A program made the translations under genes and the position numbers. A stretch of DNA of 5,721 nucleotides, taken from Candidatus Methanoplasma sp. Lineage in GTDB: Archaea; Thermoplasmatota; Thermoplasmata; Methanomassiliicoccales; Methanomethylophilaceae. The notes beneath the pieces are model-generated. The model made no database searches and had not been told where the DNA came from. It worked only from the letters and a program-made list of their open reading frames with translations. Position 1 is the first letter of the stretch; the number at the start of each line of letters is the position of its first letter. Shown here piece by piece: positions 1 through 4,830 of the stretch. The stretch lies in NCBI GenBank assembly GCA_031254265.1, contig JAIRUV010000144.1, forward strand, positions 1 to 5,721, written 5' to 3'.

Positions 1-432
1 AGATCTGTTTCCTTGCCGGTTTTCTTGCAAATAAGTCATGGCAGATGTGATATATAATCTCTCCAGCGATTTGGCAGTTTTACTTAGTTCTGGCTCTGTT
101 TTTATTATTAGCACTTTCATCTCGCAAGGCATTCTCGCGCAACAACAGTTCCTTCTCTGTACTTTCGTTCTTTTCTGCACAAAGTATGATCCCAATGGGA
201 GGTTTGTCGCATCAATTCATGGGCTCTCTTCTGTAATTGCACGTTTGTCCAGATAATAGTCGCGGGCCCTCGGATTTTCAACGCGCATAATCAGACGTTA
301 ATGAGTCCAGCTCAACTGTTGACGCAGTGCGTCAACTTTGGGAACATCAGGTAGAGCTGACGCATTCGGCAGGGGTTTGGTCTTTTCAAATCCCTTGCCA
401 AATTTAGTAGCAAGATACTCAGATATGTTGAT
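1..432 (-). pseudogene. Decayed DUF1016/YhcG-family (PDDEXK nuclease superfamily) gene, runs off window edge
   Basis: No intact reading frame exists here, but minus-strand translation in shifting frames gives the family's conserved blocks in the right order. INISEYLATKFGKGFEK reads from 432; NPCRMRQLYLMFPK lies in another frame at 377-336; VDALRQQLSWTH returns to the first frame at 336-301. A TAA stop at 300-298 sits exactly where the family has Tyr. RLIMRVENPRARDYYL follows at 297-250, then DKPPIGIILCAEKNE at 208-164 in a new frame, with a stop at 82-80. A last open frame (120 to 1) continues past the window. The first blocks match the DUF1016 N-terminal domain, and PPIGIILCAEK matches the end of the nuclease domain. 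The part between them, which in intact members carries the FLLELG and DLLFY...ELK catalytic region, is missing. Intact relatives are about 330-380 residues and are often found near restriction or other defence genes. The family match is from memory of its consensus, but several independent blocks agree. Confidence 0.8.
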
Positions 433-613
433 CTAATTCTAACTATGCTGGCACAACCAAGTGGGCAGACAGGGGCAACGTCATTAAAGGAAAAAGCCAC
501 AGATTTCGGAGCATATGCTTACTATCACCTCGTCTTTTTTAATCAGATGTTTGTCCGCTGCCGAACAGCGCAGAGGCGATTACCATTATTAACCGACTGT
601 GTAATATACGGTC

Positions 614-997
614 ATGTTCGAAAGGTGGATGTGGGCGCTCTTGGACATCATCGGCATGCTTCTGCTGGCGGTCGGAGCCTTCGGAGTAATAGGTTTCATA
701 TCAGTTCCGATGCTGGCATCACAGGTACTGATAGCCGCCGGCATAATCGCCATCGCCGTATCGGCATTGTTCATCCATCTCGACGGCAGGGAACTGAGAA
801 AGGAACATGAGGAATTCATGAGGTTCGACGAGATAAGGAAGGACGCGCGCCTTGTTCCGAACGACCTGGATGAAGGTTATATAATAGACTATACGGCGGA
901 GCCGAGTCGTGCGATCAGCTACAGGAACAACGAATCAGAACCGGAAACCGTCCAGGAGGATCAGGACGGCGATGTTCCGTTAAACTATCCCTGCTGA
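614..997 (+). CDS. Small membrane protein with two transmembrane helices and an acidic cytoplasmic-type tail
   Basis: I do not recognise a family for this 127-residue protein. Residues 7-29 and about 33-55 are strongly hydrophobic, rich in Ile, Leu, Ala and Gly, and joined by a very short SVP turn, so a two-helix hairpin is likely. A charged stretch follows (DGRELRKEHEEFMRFDEIRK, 57-76), then a hydrophilic, acidic tail rich in Asp, Glu and Asn that ends in Cys127. There is no signal-peptide cleavage site. The ATG at 614 has no Shine-Dalgarno sequence; an ATTATTAAC stretch at 585-593 is about 25 bases upstream, so a leaderless transcript is possible. A later ATG at 629 is preceded directly by AGGTGG with no spacing, which argues against it. 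The HD-domain gene starts 9 bases after the stop, so the two are probably co-transcribed, and this protein may anchor or regulate it (inference). Confidence 0.7.
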   Translation: MFERWMWALLDIIGMLLLAVGAFGVIGFISVPMLASQVLIAAGIIAIAVSALFIHLDGRELRKEHEEFMRFDEIRKDARLVPNDLDEGYIIDYTAEPSRAISYRNNESEPETVQEDQDGDVPLNYPC

Positions 998-1006
998 GGC
1001 GTTCTA

Positions 1007-2161
1007 ATGCCGGAGAAGAAGGCACTGAACGGAGACATCCTGTATCTGATGTTCGACACAGCGAACATGCACAGGTGGAACGACCATCTAAGGACGATCG
1101 ACCTGACCGAGCTGGACAAACAGGCGCACAAGGCGGCGATCGCATGGGTCCTCGGGAAGTATGAGGAGACCGAAGGCGGCGCAAAGCTTGACTGGAGCAG
1201 GATAATCGAACATTCTCTGTTCTCTTTCATACAACGATCTGTGATGACAGACCTGAAGCCCCAGGTCTTCCACAGGGTCGTGTCGGAGAAGTCGGAGGAG
1301 GTCAACAGCTATGTTCTGAGGTGCTTCGACGCCAACGTACCGGACGCAGACCCTGAGTTCAGGTCCAGATTGGAAGGCTATCTTTGGTCTGAGAAGGGGT
1401 CGAAGGAAGACGACATAATCAGGGCGGCCCACTATCTTGCGACAAGGTGGGAGTTCAAGACCATATACGATGCCAACCGCTCTATGTACGGCATAGAGAA
1501 CACCAAGAGGGAGATAGACGAGCAGATATCCTTACATCAGGATCTAATAGGCGTTAAAAAACAGAAGAATGGCGAGGACACATTCGACTTCATAGACCTC
1601 ATCGGCCAGCTGAGATTCCAGCAGAGATGGGCGAGGACCCCCAGGATACCCAGGACCGCGGTCCTGGGACATTCTCTCATGGTGGCCAACATGATATTCC
1701 TTAACGACTTTGACAGGAAGGCGGACGGCAGGCAGATATACAACAACTATTACACTGCGCTATTCCACGATCTTCCGGAGGTCCTCACGAAGGACGTCAT
1801 AACGCCGATCAAAGTGAACGTGGACGGGCTGGCACATATTCTGGAATCTTACGAGAGGGAACTGATCCAATCAAAGATAATGCCCCTCATACCCGGTTCC
1901 TGGCACGAGGAGCTCGAGTTCATGGTGTTCGAGCCGTTCACCGATGTCGACGACGCAAGATTCGGAAAAAGGAGGGGGAAGGACATCAAAGCATGCGACC
2001 TGATGGCAGCATACATCGAAACGAAGGCATCGATGTACTACGGCATATCGTCAAGGGCTCTGGAAGAGGGCGAGAAGGAACTGAGGAAAAAACTGCTCAG
2101 CAACGGCACCGGAATAGGCGCCGAGAGGATCCTCGAAAGCCTCGACCGCATCCTGGCATGA
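1007..2161 (+). CDS. HD-domain protein (predicted metal-dependent phosphohydrolase) with a degenerate first HD repeat
   Basis: This 384-residue protein has a clear HD domain in its second half. H222 lies in GHSLMVA, the H254-D255 pair in ALFHDLPEVLTKD, and a later Asp (D331 in KACDLMAAYIE) completes the usual H...HD...D metal-binding set. The ALFHDLPEVLTKDVITPIK block resembles the YfbR-like/COG1896 branch, whose studied members are nucleotide phosphohydrolases; the substrate here is unknown. The N-terminal half aligns with this domain at a constant offset of 181 residues (H41/H222, L71-F72/L252-F253, D82/D263), but the HD pair is replaced by S73-F74. That half may therefore be a non-catalytic repeat. 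No signal peptide or membrane segment is seen, so it is likely cytoplasmic. A GAGG at 996-999, overlapping the upstream stop, lies 7 bases before the ATG and supports this start. The gene ends base to base against serS on the other strand. Confidence 0.88.
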   Translation: MPEKKALNGDILYLMFDTANMHRWNDHLRTIDLTELDKQAHKAAIAWVLGKYEETEGGAKLDWSRIIEHSLFSFIQRSVMTDLKPQVFHRVVSEKSEEVNSYVLRCFDANVPDADPEFRSRLEGYLWSEKGSKEDDIIRAAHYLATRWEFKTIYDANRSMYGIENTKREIDEQISLHQDLIGVKKQKNGEDTFDFIDLIGQLRFQQRWARTPRIPRTAVLGHSLMVANMIFLNDFDRKADGRQIYNNYYTALFHDLPEVLTKDVITPIKVNVDGLAHILESYERELIQSKIMPLIPGSWHEELEFMVFEPFTDVDDARFGKRRGKDIKACDLMAAYIETKASMYYGISSRALEEGEKELRKKLLSNGTGIGAERILESLDRILA

Positions 2162-3424
2162 TCATCCGATGATTTCCTTTCCCATATATTTCACGAGAAC
2201 TTCCGGCACAGCGACCGTGCCGTCCCTGTTCTGATAATTCTCAAGTATGGCCACCATCGTCCTTGGAAGTGCGAGTCCTGACCCATTCAGCGTGTGTATG
2301 AACTCGCTCTTCATGTGCGGTTCCGGTCTGAATTTGATACGTGCCCTCCTTGCCTGGAAATCAGTGAAGTTCGAGCATGACGACGCCTCCAGCCAGACAT
2401 CGTTCGCAGGAGCGTGCAGTTCGATGTCGTAGCATTTCGAGCAGGAGAAGCCCATATCCCCTGTGCAAAGCAGCAGGACGCGGTACGGCAGTTTAAGAGA
2501 GGAGATAAGCTCTTCCGCATCTCCTCTGAGTGTCTCAAGAACATTGTAAGAGGTGTCTGGATGTACGAACCTGACCATCTCAACCTTGTTGAACTCGTGG
2601 ACCCGTATTATCCCCTTGGTGTCAGCATGCTTCCCCACCTCCCTCCTGAAGGACGGGAGGTATGCGGTGTACAGGACAGGGAGTTTATCGATCTCGAATA
2701 TCTCGTCCATGACTAGGTTCGTCACTGGCACTTCTGCGGTCGGGTTAAGGAAAAGCCCGTCCTTCTCAATATGGTACATATCATCTTTCAGGTTGGGATA
2801 CTGTCCCGTGCCCGTTAGCGCCGCTTTGTTCACGACAATTGGAGGGAACACTTCGGTATACCCCTGACGGATGTGGGTGTCCAAAAAGAAATTTATCAGC
2901 GCACGCTCAAGGCGGGCACCGTCCCCTTTCAGGCAGTAGAATCCGCTGCCGGCGACCTTGACGCCCCTGTCGAAATCGATTATGTCAAGCGACTCAGCGA
3001 TCTCCCAGTGCTGCTTCGGAGCGAAGTCGAATTTTCTTTTCTCTCCTTTTTCGTAAATCACTACATTCTCGGTGCTGTCCTTTCCGACGGGGACCGAGGT
3101 ATGAGGTATGTTTGGGATGTTGAGAGTGCAGTCGTCCCTGATAAGTTCCAGCTCTGCGATCCTGGCGTCGTTGTCCTTTATCTTCTCTCCGACATCCCGC
3201 ATCTCGACGATCTTAGAGTCCTTCTCGTCTCCCTTCCCCAGTTTGGAGATCTGCAGGGACACTTCGTTCCTGACCTTCCTCAGGCGGTTGTTCTCGTCTG
3301 TCAGCATTCTCCATTCAGAATCTGCGGAGAGGAATCTGTCCAGTATCCCGGTGTCCTTGTTCCTGTTGATCAGCATCTGCCTGATCGTTTCCGGCTGTGT
3401 CCTTATGATGTTGACATCGAGCAT
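2162..3424 (-). CDS. serS: Seryl-tRNA synthetase, common (bacterial-like) class II type
   Basis: This enzyme charges tRNA-Ser, and also tRNA-Sec where present, with serine using ATP, in the cytoplasm. The 420 residues are full length for the family. Residues about 1-105 form the tRNA-binding N-terminal arm, with a charged heptad-like coiled coil from about 30 to 100. The class II core follows: motif 1 around HIRQGYTEVFPP (184-195), the substrate-binding TAE loop in NPTAEVP (227-233), motif 2 starting at FRREVG (259-264) and running through RVHEFNKVE (274-282), the SSCSNF segment (348-353) preceded by E346, and motif 3 as GSGLALPRTMVAILENYQ (381-398). Motif 3 with GSGLA is typical of bacterial-like SerRS. 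The zinc-dependent methanogen-type SerRS lacks this arrangement. The start follows TGAGGGATTGGA, 9 bases after the CRM-protein stop, so it is the last gene of a three-gene operon. Cys328 and Cys331 (SCSKC) are unusual replacements in a stretch that commonly reads SAAKT. Confidence 0.97.
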   Translation of the reverse strand: MLDVNIIRTQPETIRQMLINRNKDTGILDRFLSADSEWRMLTDENNRLRKVRNEVSLQISKLGKGDEKDSKIVEMRDVGEKIKDNDARIAELELIRDDCTLNIPNIPHTSVPVGKDSTENVVIYEKGEKRKFDFAPKQHWEIAESLDIIDFDRGVKVAGSGFYCLKGDGARLERALINFFLDTHIRQGYTEVFPPIVVNKAALTGTGQYPNLKDDMYHIEKDGLFLNPTAEVPVTNLVMDEIFEIDKLPVLYTAYLPSFRREVGKHADTKGIIRVHEFNKVEMVRFVHPDTSYNVLETLRGDAEELISSLKLPYRVLLLCTGDMGFSCSKCYDIELHAPANDVWLEASSCSNFTDFQARRARIKFRPEPHMKSEFIHTLNGSGLALPRTMVAILENYQNRDGTVAVPEVLVKYMGKEIIG

Positions 3425-3433
3425 TCCAATCCC

Positions 3434-3727
3434 TCAGAATTTCTTTTGGCTAAGCGATGTCCATGTGCGTTTATCCGTGAGCACCACCACGCTTCCCCTG
3501 ACATCCACTATGACGGAGTTCGTGGATGAGGCAAGCTCTTCGGCAATTTCTTTGGTGTCGATTTCGACCGTGCTCAGCACCTTCACTTTTATCAGCCGGG
3601 CCTTCTTCAGCTGGGCGACGATCTCGTTCAGAACGCCGTCGTCTATTCCTTCTTTTCCCACATGCACAGTGGGGCTGAGGTCGTTGGCACGCCTCATCAG
3701 TTCCTTCTTTGCTTCCTTTTCCGTCAT
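3434..3727 (-). CDS. CRM-domain (YhbY-like) RNA-binding protein
   Basis: This 97-residue protein is a stand-alone CRM domain, the fold of bacterial YhbY and of plant intron-splicing factors, which binds structured RNA and associates with pre-ribosomes. Visible hallmarks are an N-terminal helix (KEAKKELMRRANDL), the HVGKEGI loop (22-28) holding the conserved GxxG motif, a helix DDGVLNEIVAQLKKARLIKV, and a second alpha/beta half ending in VIVDVRGSVVVLTDKR. Its ATG overlaps the RNP4 stop by 4 bases (ATGA on the minus strand), which indicates translational coupling. The frame stays open upstream through the RNP4 gene, but that extension is RNP4 read out of frame and has no family character. Pairing with RNP4 suggests a role in tRNA or rRNA processing (inference); its RNA target cannot be read from the sequence. 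Confidence 0.93.
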   Translation of the reverse strand: MTEKEAKKELMRRANDLSPTVHVGKEGIDDGVLNEIVAQLKKARLIKVKVLSTVEIDTKEIAEELASSTNSVIVDVRGSVVVLTDKRTWTSLSQKKF

Positions 3728-4044
3728 TTCCTTCTCTCCTCGATATAAGGCATCCTTCTCAGACCGCCGCAGTTCTGGCATCCGGTGACTATCTTTTTCC
3801 CGGTCAGCCTTACTGTGCAGTTGATCCCCGGCACCAGAGGGATCAGGCACTTCTTGCAGTACCTGAACTCGGCAGGAATCTTGGCCTTGGTCTTCCTGCT
3901 GATGCTCCTTGCCAACGAAACATACCTTCTGGCATGGTCTTCCCTGCCCTCCCTCAAGGCATCTGCCGACAGGCCGGCGAGTATCGAGATACGTTCCTCG
4001 CCGATCCCGACCACAGCATTCTTGGAGATACGCCTTTTTGACAT
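3724..4044 (-). CDS. rnp4: Ribonuclease P protein component 4 (Rpr2/Rpp21/RNP4 family)
   Basis: This is a protein subunit of the archaeal RNase P ribonucleoprotein, which removes the 5' leader of precursor tRNAs. In the family it pairs with RNP1/Rpp29 and binds the specificity domain of the RNA. The 106 residues match the family's usual length. An Arg/Lys-rich helical N-terminal part (EERISILAGLSADALREG, then HARRYVSLARSISRKTK) is followed by a zinc ribbon with C63-K-K-C66 and C89-Q-N-C92 as ligands. Between them lie the FRYCKKCLIPLVPG and VRLTGKKIV segments typical of Rpr2. Cys76 is an extra cysteine. It is the first gene of the RNP4-CRM-serS operon. The ATG has no Shine-Dalgarno sequence, and a TATA-like element lies about 31 bases upstream, so the mRNA is probably leaderless or nearly so. 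Confidence 0.96.
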   Translation of the reverse strand: MSKRRISKNAVVGIGEERISILAGLSADALREGREDHARRYVSLARSISRKTKAKIPAEFRYCKKCLIPLVPGINCTVRLTGKKIVTGCQNCGGLRRMPYIEERRK

Positions 4045-4070
4045 GTTTCAGGATGTGAGTTAAGATACTG

Positions 4071-4081
4071 ATATAAATATA
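4071..4081 (-). promoter_or_regulatory. TATA box of the RNP4-CRM-serS operon
   Basis: On the minus strand this reads TATATTTATAT, close to the archaeal TATA consensus, in an otherwise mixed-composition spacer. Its centre is about 31-32 bases from the RNP4 ATG at 4044. With the usual TATA-to-start distance of about 25 bases, transcription would begin only a few bases before the ATG. This fits the absence of a ribosome binding site. Confidence 0.6.
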
Positions 4082-4157
4082 TGTCACCCGCTGCTGATTT
4101 TAGCGAGACGTTCTTCCGGCATCTTTACCGAGGAGGAATTTCTTGAATATATCGTTG

Positions 4158-4211
4158 CATAACGCCCCAATGAGGACATGCTCCTTAGGCCCCGAGGGCG
4201 CAGCAGTTATG
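4158..4211. other. Nested inverted-repeat (possible structured RNA) in the divergent intergenic region
   Basis: Three stems nest within 54 bases. CATAAC (4158-4163) pairs with GTTATG (4206-4211), GCCC (4164-4167) with GGGC (4196-4199), and TGAGGA (4171-4176) with TCCTTA (4182-4187) with one wobble pair and a 5-base loop. The element lies between the two divergent promoters, so by predicted start sites it is in neither the RNP4 nor the L10e leader. It could be an independent small RNA, a DNA-level regulatory site or chance. The strand cannot be assigned and no known RNA family is recognised. Confidence 0.25.
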
Positions 4212-4256
4212 TAGGAAAGCACAACGGCCCGGTAAAAATCCTAGAACAGCAACAGT

Positions 4257-4265
4257 CTTTAAATA
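4257..4265 (+). promoter_or_regulatory. TATA box of the rpl10e-dph2 operon
   Basis: CTTTAAATA is a close match to the archaeal TATA box. Its centre lies about 51 bases before the L10e ATG, which predicts transcription from around 4285-4288 and a leader of about 25 bases containing the AGGTGG ribosome binding site. Read on the other strand it is TATTTAAAG, so it could in principle support transcription in both directions. Confidence 0.6.
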
Positions 4266-4300
4266 GAAATTCGAGATTGTCGCTCTATCACATTCCACGC

Positions 4301-4306
4301 AGGTGG
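4301..4306 (+). promoter_or_regulatory. Shine-Dalgarno site that sets the rpl10e start
   Basis: AGGTGG sits 5 bases before the ATG at 4312. A GTG at 4303 opens the same frame three codons earlier but lies inside this site. The ATG is therefore the better start, giving an N-terminus MVRKPASMYR that resembles archaeal L10e proteins. Confidence 0.7.
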
Positions 4307-4311
4307 CGCAT

Positions 4312-4830
4312 ATGGTAAGAAAGCCCGCATCTATGTACAGAAGGATAACAGGACAGGCGTATACACGCCGCGAATACATGGGAGGAGTTCCCGCAAGCAG
4401 GCTGAGCCAGTTCGATATGGGGAGCCCGGCAGGGGAATTCCCTGTAGTTCTCACGCTCAAAGTGGAGAACCGGGTGCAGGTCAGGCACACCTCTCTGGAA
4501 GCCGGACGTATCGCAGCCAACAAGATGCTTTCAAGCCAGGCTGGAGTGGCGAATTACCACCTTAAAGTAAGGGCATACCCCCACTGCGTCCTCAGGGAGA
4601 ACAAACTTGCGACAGGCGCCGGTGCTGACCGTGTGTCCAGCGGAATGCGCAACTCTTTTGGTAAGAATGTGGGAACGGCGGCGAGACTCGAGCGCAACCA
4701 GGCGATACTCACTGTCAGAGTGACAGCGGATAAGGCAGGCGTTGCCAAGACCGCCCTTTGGAAAGCGTCCATGAAGTTCCCCTCCCCCTGCTACGTCGAA
4801 GTAGAGGCGGGACAGGAATACCTGAAATAA
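4312..4830 (+). CDS. rpl10e: 50S ribosomal protein L10e (uL16 family)
   Basis: L10e is the archaeal/eukaryotic member of the uL16 family. It binds 23S rRNA near the peptidyl-transferase centre and the tRNA acceptor arms in the large subunit. The 172 residues fit the archaeal length. The basic N-terminus (RKPASMYRRITGQAYTRREY, 3-22), the RHTSLEAGRIAANKML region (58-73), the YHLKVRAYPHCVLRENK block (82-98) and the diagnostic AGADRVSSGMRNSFGK loop (103-118) are all present, followed by VGTAARL. No truncation or frameshift is seen. The start at 4312 rests on the AGGTGG site and family N-termini; an upstream GTG at 4303 is the alternative. It is followed without any gap by dph2, so a shared transcript is very likely, driven by the TATA box at 4257-4265. 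Confidence 0.97.
   Translation: MVRKPASMYRRITGQAYTRREYMGGVPASRLSQFDMGSPAGEFPVVLTLKVENRVQVRHTSLEAGRIAANKMLSSQAGVANYHLKVRAYPHCVLRENKLATGAGADRVSSGMRNSFGKNVGTAARLERNQAILTVRVTADKAGVAKTALWKASMKFPSPCYVEVEAGQEYLK

Larger units (their letters stand above)
4045..4311. other. Divergent intergenic region between rnp4 and rpl10e
   Basis: This 267-base spacer separates two divergent operons. It holds one TATA box near each end, the nested stems at 4158-4211 and no recognisable gene. Several short frames without good starts look mildly protein-like on both strands. These are a minus-strand frame at 4240-4100 ending in NDIFKKFLLGKDAGRTSR, its plus-strand mirror ending in GIFTEEEFLEYIVA (stop at 4160-4162), and a TTG-started 23-codon frame at 4143 after AGGAGG. 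They cannot all be real, and none is called as a gene. Confidence 0.6.

Noticed and set aside
38..256. A 72-residue plus-strand frame near the window start.
   Set aside because: It lies antisense to the DUF1016 relic, has no ribosome binding site and does not resemble any family.
534..543. T-run (TCTTTTTTAA) that could be a terminator or promoter.
   Set aside because: No plus-strand gene precedes it that would need a terminator, and as a TATA box it would leave an unexplained leader of about 50 bases before the ATG at 614.
445..810. A 121-residue plus-strand frame overlapping the membrane-protein gene.
   Set aside because: It is out of frame with the two-helix membrane protein, whose hydrophobic pattern is far more convincing, and its composition looks random.
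3108..3788. A 226-residue plus-strand frame opposite serS and the CRM gene.
   Set aside because: It is Ser/Leu/Phe-rich with no domain character, as expected for the antisense of well-supported genes.
3434..4087. A 217-residue minus-strand frame that would extend the CRM protein upstream.
   Set aside because: The extra 120 residues are the RNP4 gene read out of frame. The ATG at 3727 overlapping the RNP4 stop gives a CRM protein of normal length.
4100..4260. A tRNA, C/D-box RNA or RNase P RNA in the rnp4-rpl10e spacer.
   Set aside because: No T-arm GGTTCGAATCC-like sequence, no paired C and D boxes and no RNase P RNA conserved segments were found.
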